This document shows, in pieces, positions 55,337 to 64,000 of a stretch of 64,000 nt of DNA (positions within the stretch are counted from its first letter, which is position 1; every line of letters begins with the position of its first letter). The notes beneath the pieces were generated by a model that worked only from the letters and a program-made list of their open reading frames with translations, was not told the DNA's origin and did not search any database. The stretch covers positions 3,736,012-3,800,011 of the forward strand of contig NZ_CP139992.1 in the NCBI RefSeq assembly GCF_034424155.1, in the 5' to 3' direction. Both the position numbers and the translations under genes were made by a program. Source of the stretch: Hafnia alvei (GTDB lineage Bacteria; Pseudomonadota; Gammaproteobacteria; Enterobacterales; Enterobacteriaceae).

Positions 55337-57691
55337 ATGGCAAATACCCCACAGCAAGGCTTCGTCCTCACCCGTCATTGGCGGGATACACCGACTGGCG
55401 TGTCGGTGGAGCTGTGGTTGGCAACCGATAATGGCCCGCAGAAAGTCTCTATTGCGCCGCAGCAGGCCGTCGCGTTTTTACCTGCGGAACAGCTGCCGCA
55501 GGCCGAAACAGTGCTGAAAAACGAGCGTAACGTTGAAATAAAACCTCTGCCGATGAAGGATTTTCATCAGCGCCCCGTCGTGGGGATTTATTGCCGTAGC
55601 TATCGTCAATTGATGAACCTTGAGAAAACCCTCAAGGAACAAGGCATGACGCTGTATGAAGCGGATATCCGCCCGCCAGATCGCTATTTGATGGAGCGTT
55701 TTATCTGCGCGCCAGTGTGGTTTTCAGGTCAGCAGGATACACAAGGCGTTTGGCGCAATACGCAGCTAAAACCGAATCCCAACTATCGCCCGACGCTTAA
55801 GCTGGTATCGCTGGATATCGAAACCACCATGCACGGCGAGCTTTACTCTATCGGTCTGCATGGCTGCGGCCAGCGCGTGGTGTATATGTTAGGTCCTGAA
55901 AATGGGGATGCTAGCCAGCTCGATTTTGATCTGGTTTACGTAAACAGTCGGCCACTGTTGCTCGAAGCCTTAAACCAGTGGATGGCGTGCTACGATCCTG
56001 ATGCGATTATCGGCTGGAATCTGATCCAGTTTGATCTGCGCGTACTGCAAAAACACGCTGAGCGTTATGGCGTTCCCTTGCGTTTAGGCCGCGGCGGCGA
56101 TGCGTTAGAGTGGCGTGAACATGGCTTTAAACAAGGGCACTTTTTCGCTGCGGCCACCGGACGCCTGATTATCGACGGCATCGAAGCCCTAAAAAGCGCA
56201 TTCTGGAATTTTCCCTCTTTCAGCTTGGAAAATGTGTCTCAAACGCTGCTGGGCGAAGGTAAGGCGATGGACGATCCCTACAGCCGAATGTCTGAGATCG
56301 ATCGTCGATTCCGCGAAGATAAACCTGCGCTGGCGCACTATAACCTGAAAGACTGCGAACTCGTCACCCGCATATTTGAGCATACCCATCTGATGACGTT
56401 TCTGCTCGAACGCGCCACGGTAACGGGCTTAAATGCCGATCGCAACGGCGGTTCGGTTGCCGCGTTCACCCATCTTTATTTGCCACGCATGCACCGCGTC
56501 GGTTTTGTCGCACCGAATCAAGGCGATTTACCGGAAGAAGCTAGCCCTGGCGGCTTCGTGATGGATTCACGTCCCGGCCTGTATGATTCTGTACTGGTGC
56601 TGGATTATAAAAGCCTGTATCCCTCGATTATTCGTACTTTCTTAATTGATCCCGTTGGGCTTATCGAAGGCCTACGCCAGCCTGACGATGAACACTCCGT
56701 CGCCGGTTTTCGCGGTGCGCGTTTTGCCCGCGAACAGCACTGTTTGCCGGATATCGTGAGCCAAATATGGCAAGGCCGCGAGGCCGCTAAGCGCGAAAAA
56801 AACGCCCCGCTTTCCCAAGCGCTCAAGATTATTATGAATGCGTTTTACGGCGTACTAGGTTCAAGCGGATGCCGCTTTTTCGATCCACGCCTCGCCTCAT
56901 CCATAACGATGCGTGGCCATGAGATTATGCGCCGCACGCGAGAATTGATTGAAGCAGAAGGCTATCCGGTGATCTACGGCGACACGGATTCAACCTTTGT
57001 GTGGCTCAATCATGCGCACGATGAAAAACAGGCTGAAGCTATCGGACAACGCCTGATCGGCCTGATAAACCAATGGTGGAAAAATCATCTTCAAACGGAG
57101 TACGGCTTAGACAGCGCGCTAGAATTGGAATATGAATGCCACTATCGGCGTTTTTTAATGCCGACCATTCGCGGTGCCGAACTTGGCAGTAAAAAGCGCT
57201 ATGCCGGTTTGAAAGGCGACGAAATGGTGTACAAAGGCATGGAAACCGTGCGTAGCGACTGGACGCCGCTGGCGCAGCAATTTCAGCAGGAGCTGTATGC
57301 GCGCATATTTAAAAATCAGCCTTACCAAGAGTTTATCCGCGATTACACCCAACGCTTGTTAGCGGGCGAATTTGATGACCGATTGGTTTACCGCAAACGG
57401 CTAAGACGCAAACTGAGTGAATATCAGCGTAATGTTCCCCCCCATGCTCGCGCGGCGAAAATTGCCGATGACTATAATCGTGAGCTTAATCGACCGTTGC
57501 AGTATCAAAATGGCGGTTGGATTAGCTATGTGATTACCACCGCGGGTCCTGAGCCGTTAGAGCGCCAACGTGCGCCTATCGACTACGATCATTACCTTTC
57601 GCGTCAGCTACAACCGGTTGCCGATGCCATTTTGCCATTCATGCAGGATGACTTCACTACGTTGGTCGCAGGCCAACTCGGGTTATTTTAG
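55337..57691 (+). CDS. polB: DNA polymerase II
   Basis: PolB is the SOS-inducible family B DNA polymerase with proofreading activity. The 784-aa protein has the exonuclease motif [11 protein letters not shown] near residue 159 and further exonuclease sites [14 protein letters not shown] and [10 protein letters not shown]. Polymerase motif A is [11 protein letters not shown] near 421, motif B lies around [19 protein letters not shown] near 495, and motif C is YGDTDST near 547. All are intact. It lies beside yabI because the ara genes are missing. Confidence 0.97.
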   Translation: MANTPQQGFVLTRHWRDTPTGVSVELWLATDNGPQKVSIAPQQAVAFLPAEQLPQAETVLKNERNVEIKPLPMKDFHQRPVVGIYCRSYRQLMNLEKTLKEQGMTLYEADIRPPDRYLMERFICAPVWFSGQQDTQGVWRNTQLKPNPNYRPTLKLVSLDIETTMHGELYSIGLHGCGQRVVYMLGPENGDASQLDFDLVYVNSRPLLLEALNQWMACYDPDAIIGWNLIQFDLRVLQKHAERYGVPLRLGRGGDALEWREHGFKQGHFFAAATGRLIIDGIEALKSAFWNFPSFSLENVSQTLLGEGKAMDDPYSRMSEIDRRFREDKPALAHYNLKDCELVTRIFEHTHLMTFLLERATVTGLNADRNGGSVAAFTHLYLPRMHRVGFVAPNQGDLPEEASPGGFVMDSRPGLYDSVLVLDYKSLYPSIIRTFLIDPVGLIEGLRQPDDEHSVAGFRGARFAREQHCLPDIVSQIWQGREAAKREKNAPLSQALKIIMNAFYGVLGSSGCRFFDPRLASSITMRGHEIMRRTRELIEAEGYPVIYGDTDSTFVWLNHAHDEKQAEAIGQRLIGLINQWWKNHLQTEYGLDSALELEYECHYRRFLMPTIRGAELGSKKRYAGLKGDEMVYKGMETVRSDWTPLAQQFQQELYARIFKNQPYQEFIRDYTQRLLAGEFDDRLVYRKRLRRKLSEYQRNVPPHARAAKIADDYNRELNRPLQYQNGGWISYVITTAGPEPLERQRAPIDYDHYLSRQLQPVADAILPFMQDDFTTLVAGQLGLF

Positions 57692-57713
57692 TTAAGACAA
57701 TTCCATGTTTGGG

Positions 57714-57736
57714 GGGTGACGAAAGCGCCGTCATCC
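57714..57736 (+). terminator. Possible terminator of polB
   Basis: GGGTGACG pairs with CGTCATCC (one G-U), with a 7-nt loop. It is followed by TTTAACAT, 22 bp past the polB stop. The T-run is short. The remaining approximately 185 bp up to rapA should hold the rapA promoter, which was not resolved. Confidence 0.5.
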
Positions 57737-57921
57737 TTTAACATAGCGCCCTTCCCTCAGTTAAAACATTTACTTCATTGCTTGATTCAAGCAACGAAGC
57801 GGCCCGCTATCGCTAATAATGTAGGCCAAGTGAAAATCACTTACCCACGGCAGCGCCTGCTGCCCATGCAGTAGTTGTTCAATCATCAGTGTTCAATACA
57901 TAAAAGTTGAGTCGATAATCT

Positions 57922-60828
57922 ATGCCATTTACCTTAGGTCAACGCTGGATCAGCGATACGGAAAGCGAATTAGGATTAGGAACCGTTGTGGCGATCGATG
58001 CCCGCATGGTGACATTGCTTTTCCCTGCGACCGGCGAAAACCGCCTTTACTCACGTAATGACTCCCCAATTACCCGCGTCATGTTTAATCCGGGTGACAC
58101 TATCACCAGCCACGATGGCTGGCAGCTAAAGATAGATGAAGTCAAAGAGGAAAATGGTCTGCTGACGTATATCGGCACCCGATTGGATACTGAAGAAGCT
58201 AACGTTGTGATGCGCGAAGTATTGCTCGATAGCAAACTGACCTTCAGCAAACCTCAAGACCGCTTGTTTGCCGGGCAAATCGACCGTATGGATCGCTTTG
58301 CGCTGCGTTTTCGTGCGCGTAAATATCAGAGCGAACAGTTCCGTCTTCCGTGGAGCGGCCTGCGCGGTATGCGCGCCAGCCTGATCCCGCATCAGTTACA
58401 CATTGCTTATGAAGTGGGTCAGCGCCACGCGCCTCGCGTTCTGCTCGCCGATGAAGTGGGCTTGGGTAAAACCATTGAAGCAGGGATGATCATCCATCAG
58501 CAACTGCTGGCGGGTCGCGCTGAGCGTATCCTGATTGTGGTTCCAGAAACCCTGCAACATCAGTGGCTGGTGGAAATGCTGCGCCGCTTTAATCTGCGTT
58601 TCTCGCTGTTTGACGATGCCCGCTACGCTGAAGCCATGCAGGATGCAACCAACCCGTTCGAAACCGAACAGATGGTGATTTGCTCGCTGGACTTTGTGCG
58701 CCGCAATCGTCAGCGCTTAGAACAAATGGCAGATGCCGCGTGGGATCTGTTAGTGGTCGATGAAGCACACCATTTGGCGTGGAGCGAAAATGCCCCAAGC
58801 CGCGAATACCAAGTGATCGAGCAACTGGCCGAGCATATTCCTGGCGTGCTGCTGTTAACCGCTACCCCTGAGCAATTAGGTCAAGAGAGCCATTTCGCTC
58901 GTCTGCGCCTGCTCGATCCAAACCGTTTTCATGACTATCAAGAGTTTGTCAGCGAACAGCAGAAATATCGTCCGGTCGCCGACGCGGTCACGCTGTTGCT
59001 CAACGATGGTCATCTGACCAACGAAGAACTCAATATGCTGAGCGAAATGATCGCCGAGCAAGATATTGAGCCATTGCTAAAAGCCGCTAACGCAGGCGGC
59101 ACCGGCAGCGTTGACGCCCGTAACGAGCTGGTGAAAATGCTGATGGATCGCCACGGCACCAGCCGCGTGCTGTTCCGTAACACCCGTCAGGGCGTGAAAG
59201 GCTTCCCGCAGCGCGAACTGCATCAGATTACGTTGCCATTGCCTTCGCAGTATCAAACCGCAATTAAAGTGTCCGGCATTATGGGCAGCAAAAAAACGGT
59301 TGAAGCGCGCGCCAACGATATGCTGTATCCAGAGCGTATTTATCAAGAATTCGAAGGCGAAAATGCCACGTGGTGGAACTTCGATCCACGCGTTGAATGG
59401 CTGATGAATTTCTTAACCTCGCATCGCGATGAAAAAGTGCTGGTGATTTGCGCTCAGGCGGCGTCAGCGGTCAATCTGGAACAGGTGCTGCGCGAGCGCG
59501 AAGCGATTCGCGGTGCGGTATTCCACGAAGGCATGACCATTATTGAACGTGACCGTGCGGCGGCCTATTTTGCTTCTCAGGAAGATGGCGCGCAGGTATT
59601 GCTGTGTTCTGAAATCGGCTCTGAAGGGCGTAACTTCCAGTTCGCTCATCATCTGGTGATGTTCGATCTGCCGTTCAACCCTGATCTGCTGGAACAGCGT
59701 ATTGGCCGTCTGGATCGTATTGGCCAGAACCACGACATCAAGATTTTCGTTCCTTGCCTAGAAAACACCGCGCAGTCGGTTTTGGTTCGCTGGTATCACG
59801 AAGGTCTGGATGCCTTTGAGCATACCTGCCCAACCGGACGCACCATCTATGACAGCAGCTATCAAACGCTGTTGGGCTATTTGGCTGCACCGTCTCAGTT
59901 GGAAGGCTTTGATGATTTCATCAAAGAGTGCCGCACTCAGCACGATGCCCTGAAAGCCCAACTAGAACAGGGGCGCGACCGTCTGTTAGAAATGCATTCT
60001 AACGGTGGCCAAGCGGCGCAAGAGCTGGCTGAGGCTATTGCCGATCAGGATAACGACGTTGGCTTGGTTAACTTTGCGCTCAACCTGTTTGATATCGTAG
60101 GCATCAATCAGGACGATCAGAGCGACAACATGATCATCCTGACGCCGTCAGAACACATGCTGGTGCCTGATTTCCCTGGCCTGCCGCAGGATGGCTGTAC
60201 CGTCACCTTCGACCGTGAACAGGCGCTATCACGCGAAGATGCACAGTTTATTAGCTGGGAACATCCGATTATTCGCAACGGCTTGGATCTGATCCTGTCT
60301 GGCGATACCGGTAGCTGCGCAGTTTCTTTGCTGAAAAACAAGGCATTGCCGGTTGGTACGCTGCTGTTAGAAGCCATTTACGTGGTGGAAGCTCAGGCAC
60401 CGAAACACCTGCAACTGACCCGTTTCTTGCCGCCAACGCCGGTACGTATGCTGTTGGATGCGAAAGGCACCAACTTAGCCGCTCAGGTTGAGTTTGAGAG
60501 CTTTAACCGCCAGTTGAACTCCATCAACCGCCATACCTCAAGCAAGCTGGTGAACGCCGTTCAGCCGAACGTTCACGCCATGCTGCAAGCAGGCGAAGCG
60601 CTGATTGGCGAACAGGCAACCGCGCTCATCAACGAAGCAAAACGTGAAGCCGATGAAAAGCTCAGCGCCGAACTGGCACGCTTGGAATCCTTGAAAGCCG
60701 TTAACCCAAACATTCGTGATGACGAGCTGGAAACGCTGGAATTCAACCGTCGTCAGGTGCTTGAGAACTTGGATCAAGCGGGCTGGCGTTTGGATGCGAT
60801 TCGCCTCATCGTGGTGTCTCATCAATAA
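57922..60828 (+). CDS. rapA: RNA polymerase-associated ATPase RapA
   Basis: RapA (HepA) is a Swi2/Snf2-type ATPase that recycles RNA polymerase. The 968-aa protein has N-terminal Tudor-like domains ([20 protein letters not shown]) and helicase motif [15 protein letters not shown] near residue 178. Motif [10 protein letters not shown] lies near 279 and motif [14 protein letters not shown] near 312. RecA-like domain 2 has [20 protein letters not shown] and [11 protein letters not shown]. Its TAA stop overlaps the rluA ATG by one base. Confidence 0.98.
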   Translation: MPFTLGQRWISDTESELGLGTVVAIDARMVTLLFPATGENRLYSRNDSPITRVMFNPGDTITSHDGWQLKIDEVKEENGLLTYIGTRLDTEEANVVMREVLLDSKLTFSKPQDRLFAGQIDRMDRFALRFRARKYQSEQFRLPWSGLRGMRASLIPHQLHIAYEVGQRHAPRVLLADEVGLGKTIEAGMIIHQQLLAGRAERILIVVPETLQHQWLVEMLRRFNLRFSLFDDARYAEAMQDATNPFETEQMVICSLDFVRRNRQRLEQMADAAWDLLVVDEAHHLAWSENAPSREYQVIEQLAEHIPGVLLLTATPEQLGQESHFARLRLLDPNRFHDYQEFVSEQQKYRPVADAVTLLLNDGHLTNEELNMLSEMIAEQDIEPLLKAANAGGTGSVDARNELVKMLMDRHGTSRVLFRNTRQGVKGFPQRELHQITLPLPSQYQTAIKVSGIMGSKKTVEARANDMLYPERIYQEFEGENATWWNFDPRVEWLMNFLTSHRDEKVLVICAQAASAVNLEQVLREREAIRGAVFHEGMTIIERDRAAAYFASQEDGAQVLLCSEIGSEGRNFQFAHHLVMFDLPFNPDLLEQRIGRLDRIGQNHDIKIFVPCLENTAQSVLVRWYHEGLDAFEHTCPTGRTIYDSSYQTLLGYLAAPSQLEGFDDFIKECRTQHDALKAQLEQGRDRLLEMHSNGGQAAQELAEAIADQDNDVGLVNFALNLFDIVGINQDDQSDNMIILTPSEHMLVPDFPGLPQDGCTVTFDREQALSREDAQFISWEHPIIRNGLDLILSGDTGSCAVSLLKNKALPVGTLLLEAIYVVEAQAPKHLQLTRFLPPTPVRMLLDAKGTNLAAQVEFESFNRQLNSINRHTSSKLVNAVQPNVHAMLQAGEALIGEQATALINEAKREADEKLSAELARLESLKAVNPNIRDDELETLEFNRRQVLENLDQAGWRLDAIRLIVVSHQ

Positions 60829-61565
60829 TGACGACTCCCGTGCTCCATAATATCCTGATCAATCCGGTCGCTGGCGGCGTAGATCCTGCGCTGTCGGGGG
60901 GAACGCCGCCGCTGGGGGATTACCATCCCCCACGCGAACCTTGGCTGCATGTTCTATATCAAGATGAGCATATCATCGTGGTTAACAAGCCAAGTGGATT
61001 GCTGTCTGTTCCGGGACGTGCTGAAGAGCACCGAGACAGCGTGATGACTCGAGTTCAGGCTGATTTCCCTGTAGCAGAATCGGTGCATCGGTTAGATATG
61101 GCGACCAGCGGCGTTATTGTCGTTGCGTTAACAAAAGCTGCTGAGCGCGAGCTTAAGCGTCAGTTCCGCGAGCGCGAGCCGAAGAAAAGCTATATTGCCC
61201 GTATTTGGGGTCATATGGAGCATGATGAAGGCCTGATTGATTTGCCTTTGATCTGCGATTGGCCAAATCGACCTAAGCAGAAAGTCTGCTTTGAGCACGG
61301 AAAATCAGCGCAAACCGGCTATCTGGTGCTGAGCCGCGATGCCGATGGTTCCACGCGAGTGAAACTCACGCCCATCACCGGTCGCTCACACCAGCTACGC
61401 GTGCACATGTTGGCACTGGGGCATCCTATTCTCGGCGATAAGTTTTACGCACATCCCGAGGCCAAAGCGATGGCTCCGCGCCTTCAACTACACGCTCAAG
61501 AGCTGCGTATCACCCATCCTGAGTTTGGCACCGCGATGCATTTTAGCTGCGAGCCTGATTTCTAA
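60828..61565 (+). CDS. rluA: Dual-specificity pseudouridine synthase RluA
   Basis: RluA makes pseudouridine at 23S rRNA position 746 and tRNA position 32. The 245-aa protein has the catalytic motif HRLDMATSGVIVVAL near residue 86 (Asp in RLD) and the family block LTPITGRSHQLRVHMLALGHPILGDKFY. The first 26 or so residues before the conserved REPWLHVLYQDEH are extra compared with E. coli (219 aa). Translation from the ATG overlapping the rapA stop (TAATG) makes this start plausible. No internal ATG fits better. Confidence 0.95.
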   Translation: MTTPVLHNILINPVAGGVDPALSGGTPPLGDYHPPREPWLHVLYQDEHIIVVNKPSGLLSVPGRAEEHRDSVMTRVQADFPVAESVHRLDMATSGVIVVALTKAAERELKRQFREREPKKSYIARIWGHMEHDEGLIDLPLICDWPNRPKQKVCFEHGKSAQTGYLVLSRDADGSTRVKLTPITGRSHQLRVHMLALGHPILGDKFYAHPEAKAMAPRLQLHAQELRITHPEFGTAMHFSCEPDF

Positions 61566-61580
61566 CATCTTTCCCAATAA

Positions 61581-61599
61581 GGTGGCTCTGTGAGCCACC
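61581..61599 (+). terminator. Hairpin downstream of rluA
   Basis: GGTGGCTC/GAGCCACC forms an 8-bp perfect stem with a 3-nt loop, 15 bp past the rluA stop. The downstream T-run is weak (TCCTATAACC). It is a likely transcript end. Confidence 0.55.
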
Positions 61600-61729
61600 T
61601 CCTATAACCATTATCTTCTTAAGGTTATAGTCCCCTGCGATCGTTTAGTTTTTCTACGGTACACCGTGACCGTAAGTTTTCTATCTAAATCCAAATAATC
61701 GTTCGCCCGGGTCCGGGGAAGGAATAGCC

Positions 61730-62881
61730 ATGTCACTCATCAATGAATTACCCGCCATTTTCGATAGTTTTTCCGACGCACGCCGTCAGGGATTCCTCAC
61801 CGTTTTAGAGCTCAAAGAACAAAACATCCCGCTGGTAGGGACCTACTGCACCTTTATGCCGCAAGAAATTGCCTTGGCCGCGGGCGCGGTGGTGGTGTCA
61901 CTTTGCTCAACCAGCGATGAAACCATTGAAGAAGCGGAGAAAGATCTGCCACGCAACCTTTGCCCACTTATCAAGAGCAGCTACGGATTTGGCAAAACGG
62001 ATAAATGTCCCTATTTCTATTTTTCAGATCTGGTTGTGGGGGAAACTACCTGCGACGGAAAGAAAAAAATGTATGAGTACATGGCCGAGTTCAAACCAGT
62101 CCATGTCATGCAGTTACCAAACAGCGCCAGCGATGACGCTTCACGTGCGCTATGGCGAGCTGAGATTTTGCGGTTGCAGGCCACGCTCGAACAGCAGTTT
62201 GGCCGTAAAATTAGCGAGCACGATCTGCGTGCGGCCATTGCGCTAAAAAACCAAGAGCGTGAAGCCTTATCCTCTTTTTATCGTTTGGGCCAACTAAACC
62301 CTCCCGCCCTATCCGGGGTGGAAATCCTTAAAGTCGTGTACGGCGCCACCTTCAAATTCGATAAAAATGCGCTGATCGACGAACTCAATGCCTTAACGGC
62401 AAAAGTGCGGCAAGAATACGAGCAAGGCAAACGTCTTGAGCCACGCCCTCGCATTTTGATTACCGGCTGTCCAATCGGCGGTGCGGCGGAAAAAGTGGTT
62501 CGTGCCATCGAAGAAAACGGTGGTTGGGTGGTGGGCTATGAAAACTGCACCGGTGCGAAAGCCACTGAGATGCAGGTTAACGAAGAAGGCGACGTGTACG
62601 ACGCATTAACCGACAAGTATCTGGCGATTGGCTGCTCCTGCATTTCCCCCAATACCCAGCGCCTGAATCTGCTGAGCCAGATGATTGACGAGTATCAGGC
62701 CGACGGCGTTATCGACGTTATCCTTCAGGCCTGCCATACCTACGCGGTGGAGTCTCTCGCCATCAAACGGCATGTGCGCCAGCAGCATGATATTCCTTAT
62801 ATGGCGATCGAAACGGACTACTCCAACTCCGATATCGGCCAGTTGAATACCCGCGTGAGTGCGTTTATCGAAATGATGTAA
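61730..62881 (+). CDS. yjiM: 2-hydroxyacyl-CoA dehydratase-family / double-cubane cluster protein YjiM
   Basis: This 383-aa protein is the full-length homologue of E. coli YjiM, a member of the HgdB/BcrC/FldBC family. Related proteins hold Fe-S clusters, and some are double-cubane [8Fe-9S] proteins that carry out ATP-driven reductions. Many conserved Cys residues are visible: TYCTFMP, SLCSTSD, NLCPLIKSSYGFGKTDKCPYF, TTCDGKKK, TGCPIGGAAEKV, ENCTGAKATE, IGCSCISPN and LQACHTYAVES. The natural substrate is unknown. AAGGAATAGCC precedes the ATG. It is followed 10 bp later by its activator yjiL. The cluster lies between rluA and djlA, where E. coli has no such genes. Confidence 0.88.
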   Translation: MSLINELPAIFDSFSDARRQGFLTVLELKEQNIPLVGTYCTFMPQEIALAAGAVVVSLCSTSDETIEEAEKDLPRNLCPLIKSSYGFGKTDKCPYFYFSDLVVGETTCDGKKKMYEYMAEFKPVHVMQLPNSASDDASRALWRAEILRLQATLEQQFGRKISEHDLRAAIALKNQEREALSSFYRLGQLNPPALSGVEILKVVYGATFKFDKNALIDELNALTAKVRQEYEQGKRLEPRPRILITGCPIGGAAEKVVRAIEENGGWVVGYENCTGAKATEMQVNEEGDVYDALTDKYLAIGCSCISPNTQRLNLLSQMIDEYQADGVIDVILQACHTYAVESLAIKRHVRQQHDIPYMAIETDYSNSDIGQLNTRVSAFIEMM

Positions 62882-62891
62882 GGAGCAGCGC

Positions 62892-63680
62892 GTGAGTTTA
62901 AGTATTGGCATAGACTCTGGATCTACGGCCACCAAAGGGATTTTAATGAGCGCCGCTAACGGCGGTGAGATCCTGCGCCGTTTTCTCGGGCCCACGTCGT
63001 TTCGCCCGCAGGACACCATTGATGAGGCGTGGTCACAGCTGAGTGCAAATCTAAGTGAGCGTCCCATGCTCACGCTCACCGGCTATGGACGTGCCTTGGT
63101 AGACTACGCCGATAAGCAGGTAACAGAAATTACCTGCCATGGCATAGGCGCACGGTTTTTGTGCCCTACCGCTCATACGGTTATCGACATTGGTGGGCAA
63201 GACAGCAAAGTGATTCATCTGGATAGGGATGGAAGCCTCACTGACTTTCTGATGAACGATAAGTGTGCCGCAGGAACTGGGCGCTTTCTCGAAGTGATAT
63301 CTCGCACGCTAGGCACCGAGGTCAGCCTGTTGGATAAACTGGTTGCTGGCGTAGCTCCGCATCCAATTTCCAGCATGTGTACGGTTTTCGCCGAGTCAGA
63401 AGTTATCAGCCTGCGTTCTGCTGGCGTGGAACCTGAGGCTATTTTATCCGGCATCGTTTATGCCATGGCGCGCCGCAGCGCCAATTTTATTGGCCGACTC
63501 GGCGTGCGCCCGACGATCTTATTTACCGGGGGCGTAAGCCATTGTGACGCGTTTCGCCTGCATCTTACTGAAGCGCTAGACACCGAGGTAAAAACGCATC
63601 CTGATGCCCAGTTTGCAGGGGCACTCGGCGCTGCGCTGGTTGGTGGTCGCCAGAAAAAGAGAGGCCTGCATGGAGGATGA
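62892..63680 (+). CDS. yjiL: Dehydratase/double-cubane activator ATPase YjiL
   Basis: YjiL is a 262-aa BcrAD/HgdC-type activase, a homodimeric 4Fe-4S ATPase that passes low-potential electrons to its partner. The ASKHA phosphate-1 loop SIGIDSGSTATKGILMS is at the N-terminus. The phosphate-2 and substrate region VIDIGGQDSKVI follows. The two cluster cysteines are in DKCAAGTGRFLEV (near residue 125) and SSMCTVFAESEVI (near 163). FTGGVSHCDAFR resembles the adenosine motif. It starts at a GTG 10 bp after yjiM and overlaps the DUF3343 ORF. Confidence 0.9.
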   Translation: MSLSIGIDSGSTATKGILMSAANGGEILRRFLGPTSFRPQDTIDEAWSQLSANLSERPMLTLTGYGRALVDYADKQVTEITCHGIGARFLCPTAHTVIDIGGQDSKVIHLDRDGSLTDFLMNDKCAAGTGRFLEVISRTLGTEVSLLDKLVAGVAPHPISSMCTVFAESEVISLRSAGVEPEAILSGIVYAMARRSANFIGRLGVRPTILFTGGVSHCDAFRLHLTEALDTEVKTHPDAQFAGALGAALVGGRQKKRGLHGG

Positions 63681-63918
63681 ATACCTTTTTTTGTTCCACA
63701 GCACGCTAGGAGTGGTGCGCTTGAAAAAACGGCTTCAGGCACATAACGTGGCGTTTAAGGTCGCAGATATTCCACGCCAACTAAGCAGCGGCTGCGGGTT
63801 GAGTATCCGGCTATGCTGCCCCAAGCCTGAATTGTCACAATGGTGGGTTGATGGGGAAACATCGGCGATTTTTCGCTGCGAGGGTGAGACGTACCACGCG
63901 GTCTCGCTAGACGCGTAA
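63670..63918 (+). CDS. DUF3343 small protein
   Basis: This 82-aa product of the DUF3343 (putative Se/S carrier-like) family starts at the ATG at 63670, overlapping the end of yjiL by 11 nt. A GAGAGGC stretch lies upstream, and a longer ORF start at 63604 is inside yjiL. It shows the DUF3343 form FLFHSTLGVVRLKKRLQ then AFKVADIPRQLSSGCGLSIR. The Cys residues lie in SSGCG and RLCCPKP. Proteins of this family often accompany HgdC-type activators. Its biochemical role is not established; sulfur/selenium or metal handling for the YjiML pair is an inference. Confidence 0.8.
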   Translation: MEDEYLFLFHSTLGVVRLKKRLQAHNVAFKVADIPRQLSSGCGLSIRLCCPKPELSQWWVDGETSAIFRCEGETYHAVSLDA

Positions 63919-63926
63919 ATCGACAT

Positions 63927-63962
63927 AAAAAAGCCCGCAATAAATTATTGCGGGCTTTTTTT
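63927..63962. terminator. Bidirectional terminator between yjiML-DUF3343 and djlA
   Basis: GCCCGCAATA/TATTGCGGGC forms a 10-bp perfect stem with a 3-nt loop. It is flanked by A-runs on the left and T-runs on the right (seven T residues). It serves both converging genes. Confidence 0.93.
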
Positions 63963-63973
63963 CGGCTAAAGGA

Positions 63974-64000
63974 TTACTTGAACCCTTTTTCCTTCTTAAT
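63974..64000 (-). CDS. djlA: djlA, C-terminal end only (partial)
   Basis: Only nine codons are inside the window. The minus strand reads IKKEKGFK followed by TAA. E. coli DjlA, a membrane-anchored DnaJ-like co-chaperone, ends in IKQQKGFK, and it is the gene that converges with rluA in E. coli. The bidirectional terminator just downstream supports a gene end here. The rest lies beyond the window edge. Confidence 0.7.
   Translation of the reverse strand: MKKEKGFK

Overview
This 64 kb window is chromosomal core DNA from a member of the Enterobacterales. Gene order matches the E. coli ampE-to-djlA interval read in inverse orientation (ampED, nadC, ppdD-hofBC, guaC, coaE-zapD-yacG, mutT, secA-secM, the whole dcw cluster, cra, ilvIH, leuO, leuLABCD, setA-SgrS-sgrR, thiBPQ, yabI, polB, rapA, rluA, djlA). 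Protein-level divergence from E. coli and several non-E. coli insertions in this backbone suggest a Hafnia/Obesumbacterium-like genome. That genus assignment is inference; no marker gene here proves it.

Layout. 1-231: non-coding repeats. 232-1664: ampE and ampD (minus), muropeptide recycling linked to AmpC induction. 1876-6033: nadC, then the type IV pilin ppdD and its assembly ATPase and platform genes hofB/hofC (plus). 6118-9186: guaC (minus), diverging from coaE-zapD-yacG (plus). 9259-13066: mutT, secA and the arrest-peptide gene secM (minus). 13327-31277: a complete division and cell-wall cluster on the minus strand, transcribed mraZ-rsmH-ftsL-ftsI-murE-murF-mraY-murD-ftsW-murG-murC-ddlB-ftsQ-ftsA-ftsZ-lpxC with nearly every junction overlapping, from a promoter with an MraZ-type repeat operator. 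32157-36088: alaE, cra and ilvIH. 36423-39555: a long-chain acyl-CoA synthetase-like gene and leuO. 40085-45054: leu promoter, leader peptide, attenuator and leuABCD. 45194-50049: a DASS carboxylate transporter, setA, a short SgrS sRNA and sgrR. 50100-53651: a TPP riboswitch and thiBPQ. 53659-57691: yabI and polB, separated by about 0.9 kb of repeats where E. coli carries araC-araBAD. 57922-61565: rapA and rluA. 61730-63918: an inserted yjiM-yjiL-DUF3343 operon. 63974-64000: the last codons of djlA.

The genes fall into functional groups: peptidoglycan precursor synthesis and division, branched-chain amino acid synthesis with Leu/LeuO control, glucose-phosphate stress (SgrR/SgrS/SetA), thiamine uptake, and an oxygen-sensitive double-cubane/2-hydroxyacyl-CoA dehydratase-type enzyme system.

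No prophage, CRISPR array, tRNA or rRNA was seen. The most unusual structure is the thiB TPP riboswitch. Its P3 arm is interrupted by a 123-nt near-palindromic, MITE-like element, yet all conserved aptamer segments remain. Other points of interest are an SgrS of only about 106 nt without sgrT, a SecM with two substitutions in the arrest motif, and dispersed hairpin repeats shared between the two ends of the window.
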